Positions 15,723 through 25,206 of a stretch of DNA of 64,000 nt are shown here, in pieces; position 1 is the stretch's first letter, and each line of letters opens with the position of its first letter. Location: the NCBI RefSeq assembly GCF_014647515.1, contig NZ_BMPI01000008.1, positions 159,740 to 223,739 of the forward strand, read 5' to 3'. Origin of the DNA: Dactylosporangium sucinum (GTDB lineage Bacteria > Actinomycetota > Actinomycetes > Mycobacteriales > Micromonosporaceae). The position numbers and the translations under genes are program-made. Under the pieces are notes generated by a model. That model had not been told where the DNA came from. It did not search any database and saw nothing but the letters and a program-made list of their open reading frames with translations.

Positions 15723-17135
15723 ATGGTGGGAGAAGCACAACCACGGACGCTCGCCGAGAAGGTGTGGGACGCGCACGTCGTGCGTTCCGCTGCCGGTGAG
15801 CCCGATCTGCTCTACATCGACCTGCACCTGGTGCACGAGGTCACCAGCCCGCAGGCGTTCGACGGCCTGCGCGTGGCGGGGCGCCCGGTCCGCCGGCCCG
15901 ATCTCACGATCGCGACCGAGGACCACAACACGCCGACCGACAACGTCCTCACGATCAGCGACCCGGTTTCCCGCACGCAGATCGAGACGCTGCGCAAGAA
16001 CGCGAGCGAGTTCGGGGTCCGCATCCACTCGCTCGGCGACGACCAGCAGGGCGTGGTCCACGTCATGGGACCGCAGCTCGGCCTCAGCCAGCCCGGCATG
16101 ACCATCGTGTGCGGCGACTCGCACACCTCGACGCACGGCGCGTTCGGCGCGCTCGCGTTCGGCATCGGCACGAGCGAGGTCGAGCACGTCCTCGCGACCC
16201 AGACCCTGCCGCAGGCGCGGCCGCGCACCATGGCGGTCAACGTCGTCGGCGAGCTCGGCCCCGGCGTGACCGCCAAGGACCTGGTCCTGGCGCTCATCTC
16301 GCAGGTGGGCACCGGCGGCGGCCGCGGGCACGTCGTGGAGTACCGCGGGCCGGCCATCGAGCAGTTGTCGATGGAGGGCCGCATGACCATCTCCAACATG
16401 TCCATCGAGTGGGGCGCCAAGGCCGGCATGATCGCGCCGGACGAGACGACCTTCGCCTACATCGAGGGCCGGCAGTATGCGCCGAAGGGTGAGGACTGGG
16501 AGAAGGCCAAGGCGCACTGGACGAGCCTGCGAACCGACGAGGGCGCCAAGTTCGACACCGAGGTGACGCTGGACATCTCGCAGCTCACCCCGTTCGTCAC
16601 CTGGGGCACCAACCCGGGCCAGGGCGCGCCGCTCGGCGGCTCGGTGCCGAGCCCGGAGGACTTCGCCGAGAGCGCCGAGCGGGTCGCCGCCGAGAAGGCG
16701 CTGGAGTACATGGCTCTCACCCCGGGCACCCCGCTGCGGGAGGTCGCCGTCGACGTGGTGTTCCTCGGCTCGTGCACCAACGGCCGCCTCGAGGACCTGC
16801 GCGCTGCGGCCGAGGTGCTGCGCGGCCGCAAGGTCGCCGACAGCGTCCGGATGCTCGTCGTGCCCGGCTCCGCGTCGGTGCGGGCGGCGGCCGAGCAGGA
16901 GGGCCTCGACAAGGTCTTCACCGAGGCCGGAGCGGAGTGGCGGTTCGCCGGCTGCTCCATGTGCCTGGGCATGAACCCCGACACGCTCAAGCCCGGGGAG
17001 CGCTCGGCGTCGACGTCGAACCGCAACTTCGAGGGCCGCCAGGGCCGCGGCGGGCGCACGCACCTCGTGTCGCCGCCGGTCGCCGCCGCCACCGCCGTCG
17101 TGGGCCGCCTCGCCGCGCCCGCCGATCTTCACTGA
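15723..17135 (+). CDS. leuC: 3-isopropylmalate dehydratase large subunit LeuC
   Basis: 470 residues, normal length. Aconitase-family enzyme of leucine biosynthesis that isomerises 2- and 3-isopropylmalate with LeuD. Visible features: TEDHNTPT (about residue 65), [20 protein letters not shown] (about 130), and the [4Fe-4S] Cys ligands in FLGSCTNGR (about 350) and CSMCLGMN (about 413). It is followed by leuD after 44 bp and is divergent from ndgR. Confidence 0.98.
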   Translation: MVGEAQPRTLAEKVWDAHVVRSAAGEPDLLYIDLHLVHEVTSPQAFDGLRVAGRPVRRPDLTIATEDHNTPTDNVLTISDPVSRTQIETLRKNASEFGVRIHSLGDDQQGVVHVMGPQLGLSQPGMTIVCGDSHTSTHGAFGALAFGIGTSEVEHVLATQTLPQARPRTMAVNVVGELGPGVTAKDLVLALISQVGTGGGRGHVVEYRGPAIEQLSMEGRMTISNMSIEWGAKAGMIAPDETTFAYIEGRQYAPKGEDWEKAKAHWTSLRTDEGAKFDTEVTLDISQLTPFVTWGTNPGQGAPLGGSVPSPEDFAESAERVAAEKALEYMALTPGTPLREVAVDVVFLGSCTNGRLEDLRAAAEVLRGRKVADSVRMLVVPGSASVRAAAEQEGLDKVFTEAGAEWRFAGCSMCLGMNPDTLKPGERSASTSNRNFEGRQGRGGRTHLVSPPVAAATAVVGRLAAPADLH

Positions 17136-17179
17136 CGCCCGCCGACCGAAGCACGTCGACTGAAAAAGTAGGACTGGAC

Positions 17180-17767
17180 ATGGAGAAGTTCACCGTCCAC
17201 ACCGGCACGGCCGTCCCGCTGCGCCGTTCCAACGTGGACACCGACCAGATCATCCCGGCCGTGTACCTCAAGCGCGTCACCCGCACCGGGTTCGCCGACG
17301 GCCTCTTCAACGCCTGGCGGTCCGACCCGGCATTCGTGCTGAACAATCCCGTCTACGAGGGTGCGTCGATCCTGGTCGCCGGCCCCGAGTTCGGCACCGG
17401 CTCGTCGCGCGAGCACGCCGTCTGGGCGCTGCAGGACTACGGCTTCAAGGTGGTCGTCGCGCCCCGGTTCGGGGACATCTTCCGGGGCAACGCGCTCAAG
17501 GCGGGGCTGCTGCCGGTCGAGCTCGACCTGAAACTCGTGGAAATTTTGTGGGCCGCCGTCGAGGCGGATCCCCAGCTTCCGGTAACGGTCGACCTGGAGG
17601 GTCGCCAGTTGCGTGCCGACGGCCACGAATGGGAGTTCCCGCTGGACGATTTCAGCCGTTGGCGCCTGCTGGAGGGCCTGGACGACATCGGTCTCACCCT
17701 TCGTCACGCGGACGCTATCGACGCGTTCGAACAACGCCGTCCGGAGTGGACACCCGTCGTTCGCTAG
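17180..17767 (+). CDS. leuD: 3-isopropylmalate dehydratase small subunit LeuD
   Basis: 195 residues from the ATG at 17180. Swivelling domain partner of LeuC. Marks: [20 protein letters not shown] (about residues 17-36), [20 protein letters not shown] (about 75-94) and a C-terminal [17 protein letters not shown]. Same operon as leuC. Confidence 0.98.
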   Translation: MEKFTVHTGTAVPLRRSNVDTDQIIPAVYLKRVTRTGFADGLFNAWRSDPAFVLNNPVYEGASILVAGPEFGTGSSREHAVWALQDYGFKVVVAPRFGDIFRGNALKAGLLPVELDLKLVEILWAAVEADPQLPVTVDLEGRQLRADGHEWEFPLDDFSRWRLLEGLDDIGLTLRHADAIDAFEQRRPEWTPVVR

Positions 17768-17894
17768 GCCCACGCTGGGCGTCTCGGGGAGCCGTCGGTC
17801 AAATCCGTTACTCCACAACGATTTCTTTTCCGTCATATGTTTGTATCCTGTGTGCGTTGGGATACCTTGCCCACAGGGACTTCATTTCTGGTAC

Positions 17895-17900
17895 GGGAGG
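17895..17900 (+). promoter_or_regulatory. Ribosome-binding site of the HU gene
   Basis: GGGAGG, 4 nt before the GTG at 17905; a strong site that fixes this unusual start codon for a highly expressed protein. Confidence 0.7.
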
Positions 17901-17904
17901 AAAC

Positions 17905-18480
17905 GTGAACAAGGCCGAGCTCATCGAGGCGCTCAGCGCTCGCCTGGGCGACAAGAAGTCGGCAAACGCGGCGCTGGACGCGGTTCTGGCCGAGATCCAG
18001 GCCGCGGTGACCAAGGGCGACAAGGTCGCCATCACCGGGTTCGGGGTCTTCGAGAAGCGCATCCGTGGTGCGAGAACGGCCCGCAACCCGCGCACCGGTG
18101 AAGCGGTGAAGGTGAAGAAGACGTCGGTGCCCGCGTTCCGGGCCGGCGCCAGCTTCCGCGAGATGGTCGCCAGCGGCAAGGTGCCGAAGGCCGCCCCGGC
18201 CAAGAAGGCCGTCGCGACGAAGACGACCGCCGCGAAGGCCACCACCGCCGCAAAGGCCACCACGGCGAAGGCGACGGCCAAGGCCGCTCCGGCGAAGGCC
18301 GCCACCAAGACGGCCCCGGCGAAGGCCGCGACCAAGACGGCGCCGGCCAAGAAGGCCGCCGCCAAGACGACCCGCGCCGCCGCCGCGACCACGGCTCGCA
18401 AGACCACCACCGCCACCGCGGCCGCGAAGACCACGACGGCCGCCAAGAAGGCGCCGGCCAAGAAGGCCGCCGCCAAGTAG
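17905..18480 (+). CDS. hup: HU family DNA-binding protein with histone H1-like C-terminal tail
   Basis: 191 residues, about twice the length of a plain HU. Residues 1-92 are the HU fold ([20 protein letters not shown], then [20 protein letters not shown], the DNA-binding arm, and a [13 protein letters not shown] end). Residues 95-191 are a Lys/Ala/Thr/Pro-rich tail with repeats of [11 protein letters not shown], ending in [12 protein letters not shown]. This two-part form is typical of actinobacterial HupS/HupB and compacts the nucleoid. It is expressed alone, with its own ribosome-binding site and a strong terminator. Confidence 0.97.
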   Translation: MNKAELIEALSARLGDKKSANAALDAVLAEIQAAVTKGDKVAITGFGVFEKRIRGARTARNPRTGEAVKVKKTSVPAFRAGASFREMVASGKVPKAAPAKKAVATKTTAAKATTAAKATTAKATAKAAPAKAATKTAPAKAATKTAPAKKAAAKTTRAAAATTARKTTTATAAAKTTTAAKKAPAKKAAAK

Positions 18481-18497
18481 GACACCACAACGAAAGA

Positions 18498-18531
18498 AAA
18501 GGGCGGCGCCGCGAAAACGGCGCCGCCCTTT
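18498..18531 (+). terminator. Strong terminator of the HU gene
   Basis: Perfect 14-bp stem (AAAGGGCGGCGCCG with CGGCGCCGCCCTTT) and a 6-nt loop, 18 bp after the stop codon and ending in TTT. Confidence 0.85.
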
Positions 18532-18667
18532 CACGTGCGCGGGACGGGAGCGTCGGCGGGGGAAGACGGGCCGGGGCGGCCCGCGGAAGGGCGGACCACG
18601 GGCGGCGGCGACCGCTCGTGAAAGCGGCCGGTCTGCGCAAAGCTCGGAGGAAAGAAAATGAGCCGGA

Positions 18668-18689
18668 GCGGCCCGCGGGAACGGGCCGC
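18668..18689 (-). terminator. Hairpin terminator after the MutT1-like gene
   Basis: 8-bp stem GCGGCCCG/CGGGCCGC with a 6-nt loop, starting 9 bp past the stop codon on the minus strand, followed by a T-rich CATTTTCTTTCC. It would end the minus-strand transcript that begins at cofC. Confidence 0.6.
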
Positions 18690-18697
18690 CCGCCCGA

Positions 18698-19570
18698 TCA
18701 GAGCTCGCCGGAAACCGTCAGCGGCGCCAGCCGGTCGTGGCCGACGACCCGCGACCCGGCCAGCCCCAGGAGCCAGCCCGCGCCTTTCCGCGTGTGGAAG
18801 TTGACGTCCGCCCGCCGGGTCGCCTCCGTGAGCATCGGCGGCATGAGTTTGCCCTGGCTGCACACCACCGTCGTGCCGCCGAGGCGGGCCAGCTCCGCCA
18901 GCGCCGCGGCGGCCTCGGTCGGAGAGCCGAGCTCGTCGAACCGGGCGTCGAGGGTCAGCGGCTGCCCCAGCGGCTCCATCGTCTCCCGGCACCGCGCGGG
19001 GGTGGCCGACACCACCCGGTCCGGCCGCAAGAGCCCCAGAAGAGCGCACAGGCCCGCCGCATCGCGCCTTCCGCCGTCGTCCAGCGGCCGGTCGGCATCG
19101 TCGCCGGACCAGTCGCGGCGCTTGCCGGCCTTCGCGTGCCGGACCACCGCGACGACCGACGTCACGGGCGGGAGCGACAGGAAGGCCTTCACGACGCCGC
19201 GGTCGTGCGCGTACGAGAGCATCCGCTGCGCCTCACCCGCCGGGACCCACCGCGCCTCCTCGATCTCGTGGTCGGCCGGCCGGTCCTGCCACTCGACGGC
19301 CCGCATCGACCAGAAGTCGACGTGCTTCTCGACGCCGGGCTCGCCCGTGAGGTACCGGATGGACGGCAGCCGCACCTGCGGCACCGCCCGCACGAAGCTC
19401 TCCTCGTGGACCTCGCGCACCGCGGCCTCGAGCGGATGCTCGCCCGGGTCGAGCTTGCCCTTGGGCAGCGACCAGTCGTTGTACCGGGGGCGGTGCACCA
19501 GCACGATCTCGCCGCCGGTCCGCCACACCACGCCGCCCGCCGCGCGGACGACCGAGTTCACCTCAGCCAT
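18698..19570 (-). CDS. mutT1: MutT1-like Nudix hydrolase fused to a histidine phosphatase domain
   Basis: 290 residues from the ATG at 19570. N-terminal Nudix domain (residues 1-135) with box GKLDPGEHPLEAAVREVHEE (about 38-57). C-terminal histidine-phosphatase (RHG) domain from VVAVVRHAKAGKRRDWSGDD (about 143) with a second His context in TTVVCSQGKLMPPM. The fusion matches mycobacterial MutT1, which degrades 8-oxo-dGTP and diadenosine polyphosphates. The start overlaps the end of the CYTH-CHAD gene by 13 bp, so translation is probably coupled. Confidence 0.85.
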   Translation of the reverse strand: MAEVNSVVRAAGGVVWRTGGEIVLVHRPRYNDWSLPKGKLDPGEHPLEAAVREVHEESFVRAVPQVRLPSIRYLTGEPGVEKHVDFWSMRAVEWQDRPADHEIEEARWVPAGEAQRMLSYAHDRGVVKAFLSLPPVTSVVAVVRHAKAGKRRDWSGDDADRPLDDGGRRDAAGLCALLGLLRPDRVVSATPARCRETMEPLGQPLTLDARFDELGSPTEAAAALAELARLGGTTVVCSQGKLMPPMLTEATRRADVNFHTRKGAGWLLGLAGSRVVGHDRLAPLTVSGEL

Positions 19571-21021
19571 GCGATGTTCTTTTCCTCGATGACGGCCGCC
19601 CACACGGCCGGGAACGCGGCCCGGGAGCGGGTCACCGCCGCCCGCTCCCGCTCGGCGAGCCGGCCGGCGGTCACCGCCATGGCGTGGTCGTCGAGGTCGG
19701 CGGCGGCGATGTCGAGCCAGGTGTCGGCGGCGATGGCCGCGTCCTGGTGCTCGCCGAGCACGCCCTGGGCCCGCGCGATCGCCTTCGCCAGCAGTACCGC
19801 ATCCTCACCCACGACCCCCGAGACCGCGTCGGCGGCGTAGCGGGCGCGCTTGGCCCGCTTGCGGACCTCGTGCCACTCGTCGTCGGGCAGGTCCGGGGTG
19901 AGCTCGCCCGCCCCGGGCGCCGCGCCGCCGCCGACCACCAGCCGCCGCCACGGCCGCCGGACGATCCCGGGCAGCACGTCGGCCGCCCGCTCGGCCGCCA
20001 GCGCCGTGAACCGGGGCGTGGCGGCCGCCTCGACCAGGGCGTCGAGCAGGAGGACGTACCGCGGGTCGTGCAGCGCCCCGTCCAGTACCGCCAGAGCCTC
20101 CTCGTGCCGCTCGGCGAGGGCCGCGTCGATCCGCTCCACCGCCGCCTCGTCGAGGGGCGCCAGCGGGTCGCTCGCGGCGGTGCGGCGCAGCCGGTCGCGG
20201 AGCACCTCGACGTCGCGGGCCCCGCCCAGCGCCTCGGCCAGCCAGCTCAGCTCGCCGCGCAGCCCGGCGGTCCACACCGGGTCGAGCAGCGCCTGAAACG
20301 TCTGCAGGTCGCTGCGCAGCCGCCGGGTGCCGACCCGCATCTGGTGCACGGGGGTGTCGCCGTTGGGCATCGTCTCGCGCAGCCGGGCGAAGGCGTCGTG
20401 GTCGACGATCCGCGCCACGCCCCGCCGGATCGCCTCGGTCACCACCTCGCCCGCGCGGGCCTTGGGCGGGAGCGCCGCCGGCCGCACGAGCGGCGCCGGC
20501 TGCAGCGGGCCCAGCGCGCGCACGTGCTCGGGCACGCCGTCGTCGACCGTGGCGCCGGCGTCGAGCAGCGCCTCCTCCAGGCGGCGCAGCTGCTTGGGCC
20601 GGTCCTCGCGGGGCACGACCTCGATCTCGTGGAAGCGCGACACCACCCGCCGGCCGTCGAGGACGCTGACGTCGTCGTGGACGACCTCGGCGAAACCGAG
20701 CTTGTGGACGGTGCGCCGGGTCCGCAGCGTGACGGCCGCGGCCAGGCCGGCGCTGCGCCGGTGCGCGGTCACCAGGTCGAGCAGCTCCGGCGGGATGACC
20801 CCGGCGCCGGTCACCGGGAGGGAGTAGTCGTACTCCAGGCCGGACTTCGGCGCCGGGAGCCGGACGGTCCAGTCCTCGCCGCTGCGGTACCGCAGCGACA
20901 CCCCGGACCTGGCCAGCCAGCGGTCCGGGGTGTCGTAGTAGATCGAGCGGACGGTGGCCGGTGGGCCGGCCTGGGACAGGTCCGGCACGGCGAAGTCGCC
21001 GTCGGCCACAAACCTCAGCAT
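19558..21021 (-). CDS. CYTH and CHAD domain protein
   Basis: 487 residues. Residues 1-190 are a CYTH (triphosphate tunnel) domain, with SIYYDTPDRWLARSGVSLRY (about 26-45) and FHEIEVVPRED (about 130). Residues 205-480 are a CHAD helical domain with the paired His/Arg motifs HQMRVGTRRLRSDLQTF and HEVRKRAKRARYAADAV. CHAD domains bind inorganic polyphosphate, which fits its place directly after ppk. The usual N-terminal ExExK motif of CYTH enzymes is not present: the frame closes at the ppk TAG 9 bp before the ATG. Triphosphatase activity is therefore doubtful. Confidence 0.88.
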   Translation of the reverse strand: MLRFVADGDFAVPDLSQAGPPATVRSIYYDTPDRWLARSGVSLRYRSGEDWTVRLPAPKSGLEYDYSLPVTGAGVIPPELLDLVTAHRRSAGLAAAVTLRTRRTVHKLGFAEVVHDDVSVLDGRRVVSRFHEIEVVPREDRPKQLRRLEEALLDAGATVDDGVPEHVRALGPLQPAPLVRPAALPPKARAGEVVTEAIRRGVARIVDHDAFARLRETMPNGDTPVHQMRVGTRRLRSDLQTFQALLDPVWTAGLRGELSWLAEALGGARDVEVLRDRLRRTAASDPLAPLDEAAVERIDAALAERHEEALAVLDGALHDPRYVLLLDALVEAAATPRFTALAAERAADVLPGIVRRPWRRLVVGGGAAPGAGELTPDLPDDEWHEVRKRAKRARYAADAVSGVVGEDAVLLAKAIARAQGVLGEHQDAAIAADTWLDIAAADLDDHAMAVTAGRLAERERAAVTRSRAAFPAVWAAVIEEKNIAWLR

Positions 21022-21027
21022 CCGGCC

Positions 21028-21033
21028 ACCCTA
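21028..21033 (-). promoter_or_regulatory. -10 element TAGGGT formed from the ppk TAG stop codon
   Basis: The ppk stop TAG plus GGT reads TAGGGT, then 6 nt (GGCCGG) to the ATG of the CYTH-CHAD gene. No ribosome-binding site is present, so a leaderless internal promoter is plausible. Confidence 0.35.
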
Positions 21034-23550
21034 GCCCTCGACGCGGTCGACGATCCTTCGCAGCAGGGCCTCCTGGGGGTTCTTGCCCGGCCGGCGGTGC
21101 CACTGGCCGTTGCCGGACAGCTCGAACGCGCCGGTGTCCTCGCTCATCATGAGCGTGAGCACGCGGTGCAGCTCCTCCTGGCCCGCCGGGTCGGTCACCT
21201 GCACCAGCGCCTCGACCCGCCGGTCGAGGTTGCGGTGCATGAGGTCCGCCGACCCGATCCAGTACTCGGCGCGCGCGCCGCGGCCGAACCGGAAGACCCG
21301 CGAGTGCTCCAGGAACCGGCCGAGCACCGAGCGGACGTGGATGTTCTCCGACAGGTCCGGCACGCCCGGGCGCAGCGCGCAGATGCCGCGCACGATCAGG
21401 TCGACCCGCACCCCGGACTGGCTGGCCCGGTACAGCGAGTCGATGACCTCCTCGTCGACCAGCGAGTTCACCTTGAGCTGCACGAGGCCCTCGGTGCCGA
21501 GCGCGACCTCCCGGTCGATCCGCTCGATGATGCCGCGGCGCACCCCGTGCGGCGCGACGAGCAGCCGCCGGTACGAGGTCTGCCGGCTGTAGCCGGTCAG
21601 CACGTTGAACAGGTCGGTCAGGTCGGCACCGACCTCCGGGTCGGCCGTGAGCAGGCCGTAGTCCTCGTACAGCCGGGCCGTCTTCGGGTGGTAGTTGCCG
21701 GTGCCGACGTGGCAGTACCGGCGGATGTGGTTGCCCTCCTGCCGGACGACCAGTGCCGTCTTGGTGTGCGTCTTGAGGCCGACCAGGCCGTACACCACGT
21801 GGCAGCCGGCCCGCTCCAGCGTCCGGGCCCAGCCGATGTTGGCCTTCTCGTCGAAGCGCGCCTTCACCTCGACCAGCACCACCACCTGCTTGCCGGCCTC
21901 GGCCGCGTCGACCAGCGCGTCGACGATCGGGGAGTCGCCGCTGGTGCGGTACAGCGTGAGCTTGATCGCCAGCACGTTCGGGTCGGCGGCGGCCTGCTCG
22001 ATGAAGCGCTGCACGCTCGTCGAGAACGAGTGGTAGGGGTGGTGCACCAGGATGTCGTGGTCGCGCAGGCGGGCGAACACGCTGCGCGGCGTCTCGCCCT
22101 CGGCGAAGTGCGGGTGGGTGGCCGGCACGAACGGCGGGTCCTTGAGGTCGGGCCGGTCGACGCCGTTGTAGATCTCCCACAGCGCGGTCAGGTCGAGCAG
22201 GCCGGGCACCCGCAGCACGTCGTGCGAGTCCATGTCCAGCTCGCGGACCAGCAGCTCCAGCACGTGGTCGGAGATCGACGCGGCGACCTCCAGCCGCACC
22301 GGCGGGCCGAACCGGCGCCGGGCCAGCTCCCGCTCCAGCGCCTGCAGCAGGTCCTCGTCGCGGTCCTCGTCGAGCTCGACCTCGGCGTTGCGGGTCACCC
22401 GGAACAGGTGGTGCTCGGCGACCTGCATGCCCGGGAAGAGCTGGCCCAGGTGGGCCGCGATGAGCTCCTCGACCGGCAGGAAGCGCATGTTCCGGGCGCC
22501 GTCGCGGGTGACCCGGTCGAGCGCGAAGAACCGCGGCACGTTGTTGGGGACCTTGATCCGGGCGAACAGCTCCGGGCCGCCGTCCTTCTCGCGGACCACG
22601 ACCGCGAGGTTCAGCGAGAGGCCGGAGATGTACGGGAAGGGGTGCGCCGGGTCGACCGCGAGCGGCGTGAGCACCGGGAAGATCTGCTCGCGGAACGACG
22701 CCCGCATGCGCTCCCGCTCGGCCGGGTCGAGCTCGCTCCACCTCACGATCCGGATGTGCTCGTCGGCCAGCGCCGGCACGATCTCCTCGGCGAAGACGCG
22801 CGACTGGCGGGACATGAGCGCCGACGTGCGCTCGGCGATCTGCTCCAGCTGCTCCGTCGGCGGCAGGAAGCCGGGGCGGCGCACGGGCAGGCCGGTCTGC
22901 AGGCGCCGCTTCAGGCCGGCGACGCGCACCATGTAGAACTCGTCGAGGTTGCTGGCGAAGATGGCGAGGAACTTGGCCCGCTCCAGCAGGGGCGTCGACT
23001 TGTCCTCGGCGAGGGTGAGGACCCGCGCGTTGAAGTCGAGCCAGGACAGCTCGCGGTTGAGATACCGGTCCTCGGGGAGCGGTTTCCTCTCCGGTACCTC
23101 CGGTGCCGCTGCTTCCGGCGCCGTGACCTCCTCGCCGGCGACGGCCGGCGGGTCCTCGGCGGGTTTCTCGACCGGCTTCTCGGCCGGCTCCGCGGCCGCG
23201 GGCGGCTTCGCCGTCGTGGCCGCCGGCTTGGTGGTCTCGGGCCGGCTGGCAGGTGGCTTCGCCGCCTGCGTGGGGGGCTTCGGCTGGGTCGGCACCCGCT
23301 CGGCCGGAGCAGCCTGCTCGGTATTGGCCTCGTTGACCGTGATGTCGTTCACCGTGACCTCGCTCGCCGTGGCTTTGGCAACCCTGGTGGCCCGCCGAGC
23401 CCGCGCCGGCGCTCCGGAATCCGCCGACCGCGTCGTCTTGGGAGGTGCGCTCGCCGGCTCCGGCCGCTGGGCGGCGTTGCGCGGGCGACTGCGACCGGTC
23501 GAGCTCTCGTCCACCGGATCATCATGACCTGTTTGTGCCGGTCTCAACAT
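21031..23550 (-). CDS. ppk: Polyphosphate kinase Ppk1 with a long disordered N-terminal extension
   Basis: 839 residues, against about 690-740 for most Ppk1. The catalytic part begins at [20 protein letters not shown] (about residue 160), continues with [35 protein letters not shown], and [20 protein letters not shown], which carries the autophosphorylated His. The first 155 residues are low complexity, rich in Pro, Ala, Lys and Glu, and are unlikely to fold. The enzyme makes long-chain polyphosphate from ATP. The GTG at 23514 is an alternative start that would shorten the extension by 12 residues. Confidence 0.95.
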   Translation of the reverse strand: MLRPAQTGHDDPVDESSTGRSRPRNAAQRPEPASAPPKTTRSADSGAPARARRATRVAKATASEVTVNDITVNEANTEQAAPAERVPTQPKPPTQAAKPPASRPETTKPAATTAKPPAAAEPAEKPVEKPAEDPPAVAGEEVTAPEAAAPEVPERKPLPEDRYLNRELSWLDFNARVLTLAEDKSTPLLERAKFLAIFASNLDEFYMVRVAGLKRRLQTGLPVRRPGFLPPTEQLEQIAERTSALMSRQSRVFAEEIVPALADEHIRIVRWSELDPAERERMRASFREQIFPVLTPLAVDPAHPFPYISGLSLNLAVVVREKDGGPELFARIKVPNNVPRFFALDRVTRDGARNMRFLPVEELIAAHLGQLFPGMQVAEHHLFRVTRNAEVELDEDRDEDLLQALERELARRRFGPPVRLEVAASISDHVLELLVRELDMDSHDVLRVPGLLDLTALWEIYNGVDRPDLKDPPFVPATHPHFAEGETPRSVFARLRDHDILVHHPYHSFSTSVQRFIEQAAADPNVLAIKLTLYRTSGDSPIVDALVDAAEAGKQVVVLVEVKARFDEKANIGWARTLERAGCHVVYGLVGLKTHTKTALVVRQEGNHIRRYCHVGTGNYHPKTARLYEDYGLLTADPEVGADLTDLFNVLTGYSRQTSYRRLLVAPHGVRRGIIERIDREVALGTEGLVQLKVNSLVDEEVIDSLYRASQSGVRVDLIVRGICALRPGVPDLSENIHVRSVLGRFLEHSRVFRFGRGARAEYWIGSADLMHRNLDRRVEALVQVTDPAGQEELHRVLTLMMSEDTGAFELSGNGQWHRRPGKNPQEALLRRIVDRVEG

Positions 23551-23572
23551 GAACTTCTCGCTGCTCGGTGCG

Positions 23573-23770
23573 TCACGGGAGCGTCGGGAGCGTGACCTTG
23601 ATGACAGTGCCCACGTCGTCGTGGTCGAGCCGCACCCGCTGCCCCAGTCGCAGGTGCCGCAGGCCGGAGGCGTCGAAGGCGGCCGCCGGGAAGGTCACCT
23701 CGACGCCGTCGTCGAGCAGCACCGTGCCGGTGCGGGTCGTCTCGTCGAACGTCGCCACCGTGCCCTGCAT
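23573..23770 (-). CDS. Small cold-shock-like (OB-fold) protein
   Basis: 65 residues. [20 protein letters not shown] and [20 protein letters not shown] resemble a cold-shock domain but without the aromatic RNP1 motif (KGFGFI), so nucleic-acid binding is uncertain. Such proteins occur in actinobacteria beside cofC or ppk. The start lies 4 bp after the cofC stop and ppk follows 22 bp later, so it is part of one minus-strand operon. Confidence 0.8.
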   Translation of the reverse strand: MQGTVATFDETTRTGTVLLDDGVEVTFPAAAFDASGLRHLRLGQRVRLDHDDVGTVIKVTLPTLP

Positions 23771-23774
23771 GCGA

Positions 23775-24404
23775 TCACGCTACCGTGCAGATGACCTGTC
23801 CGGTATGGGCGCCGACGCCCAGACTTGTCGCAGCGTCCAGATCGGCGGCCGTGTCGACGTCGCGGCGCAGGCTCGGCCAGGTGCCGTCCAGCCTGGTCGC
23901 GCCGGAGCGCAGGTGTGCGGCGGCCGAGCCCGGGCCGAAGTGCGGGGCGAGGGGGACGCCGGGCGGGGTCGCCAGCAGCACCGTGCCGCTGCCCTCCTGG
24001 TCGGGGACGAACGCCCGCCGGCCGGCCCGCTCGGCCGCGGCCAGCGCCGACTCCAGGTCGGTCGCCCGGAGCGCGGGCAGGTCGGCGGTCAGTGCCACCA
24101 CCGGGCCGTCGGCGCCGCGCGCGCCGAACGCCAGCGCCGCGTTGAGGCCGGCCGCCGGGGTGTCGGGCACGCAGGTCGCGCCCAGCCGGGTCAGCTCCGC
24201 GCGCACCGCCGGGTCGTCGCAGACGACCACCACGCGAGCCACCGAGCGGCAGGCCAGCACCGCGGCGACGGTGTCGCGCGCCATCGCCAGCACCAGGTCG
24301 GGGTGGACCGCCGCCGGGACCGCGCCGCGCAGCCGCGTCTTGGCCGACCGCAGCGGCTTCACCGGGACCACGGCGACCCACGAGGCCGGTCGGTGGCTGA
24401 GCAT
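23775..24404 (-). CDS. cofC: 2-phospho-L-lactate (phosphoenolpyruvate) guanylyltransferase, F420 biosynthesis
   Basis: 209 residues from the ATG at 24404. CofC/FbiD signature VAVVPVKPLRSAKTRLRG at the N-terminus, VVALTADLPALRATDLESAL in the centre and LAPHFGPGSAAAHLRSGA towards the C-terminus. The enzyme activates 2-phospholactate or PEP with GTP in coenzyme F420 synthesis. It shows that the organism makes F420. It is the first gene of the minus-strand group cofC, cold-shock-like, ppk, CYTH-CHAD, mutT1, and is divergent from plsC. Its own start region has no clear Shine-Dalgarno. Confidence 0.92.
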   Translation of the reverse strand: MLSHRPASWVAVVPVKPLRSAKTRLRGAVPAAVHPDLVLAMARDTVAAVLACRSVARVVVVCDDPAVRAELTRLGATCVPDTPAAGLNAALAFGARGADGPVVALTADLPALRATDLESALAAAERAGRRAFVPDQEGSGTVLLATPPGVPLAPHFGPGSAAAHLRSGATRLDGTWPSLRRDVDTAADLDAATSLGVGAHTGQVICTVA

Positions 24405-24477
24405 GCCCCATCCTGACACGACGCTCCGGCGCCCGGCAGTGGCATGATTCGCAGCAGAACACTGAGGGGAGGGTGAG

Positions 24478-25206
24478 ATGGCGCGCCGGAGGCTGGGCTT
24501 TTGGCGGCGTTTCGCCGTCATGACCGTGAAGCCCTTGATCGGGGCGCTGACCCGCCGCACCTGGAAGGGGATGGAGCACATCCCGGCCGAGGGCGGGGTG
24601 ATCATCGTCGTCAACCACATCTCCCACGCCGACCCGCTCGCCGTCGCGCACTACATCTACGACGCCGGCCGCTGGCCGTCGTTCCTGGCCAAGTCCAGCC
24701 TGTTCGAGGTGCCGGTGCTCGGCTACCTGCTCAAGGCGGTGCACCAGATCCCGGTCCGCCGCGGCACCACCGACGCCGTCAAGGCGCTGGAGGCCGCCCG
24801 CGTCGGGGTCAAGGGCGGCGAGTGCGTGGTCATCTACCCGGAGGGGACCACGTCGCGCGAGCCCGACCTGTGGCCGATGCGTGGCAAGACCGGCGCGGCG
24901 CGGCTCTGGCTCGACACCGGCGCCCCGGTCGTCCCGATCGCGATGTGGGGGCCGGAGCGGATCTACGACCCGCGCACCAAGAAGATCGACGTCTTCCCGC
25001 GGAAGATGATGCAGATCACCACCGGGCCGGCGCTCGACCTGTCGGCCTGGGCCGGTGCGCAGCCCACCGCGCAGATCCTCGGCGAGATCACCGACCACGT
25101 CATGCTGCACCTGCGGGACATGGTGGCCGAGCTGCGCGGCGGCACCCCGCCGCCGCTGTACGGCACGACCAAGCGGGCCAGCCAGTCCGAAGAGCACACC
25201 GCATGA
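24478..25206 (+). CDS. plsC: 1-acyl-sn-glycerol-3-phosphate acyltransferase
   Basis: 242 residues, preceded by GGGGAGGG. Acyltransferase motifs: [12 protein letters not shown] (NHX4D, about residue 45), [20 protein letters not shown], and [20 protein letters not shown] (about 120). It would convert lysophosphatidate to phosphatidate at the membrane. The ATGA overlap with gpsA joins glycerol-3-phosphate supply and acylation in one operon. Confidence 0.93.
   Translation: MARRRLGFWRRFAVMTVKPLIGALTRRTWKGMEHIPAEGGVIIVVNHISHADPLAVAHYIYDAGRWPSFLAKSSLFEVPVLGYLLKAVHQIPVRRGTTDAVKALEAARVGVKGGECVVIYPEGTTSREPDLWPMRGKTGAARLWLDTGAPVVPIAMWGPERIYDPRTKKIDVFPRKMMQITTGPALDLSAWAGAQPTAQILGEITDHVMLHLRDMVAELRGGTPPPLYGTTKRASQSEEHTA

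Noticed and set aside
19684..23595. 1303-codon plus-strand open frame opposite ppk and the CYTH-CHAD gene
   Set aside because: The opposite strand encodes clear enzymes; the product here is Gly/Arg/His/Val-rich with no motif.
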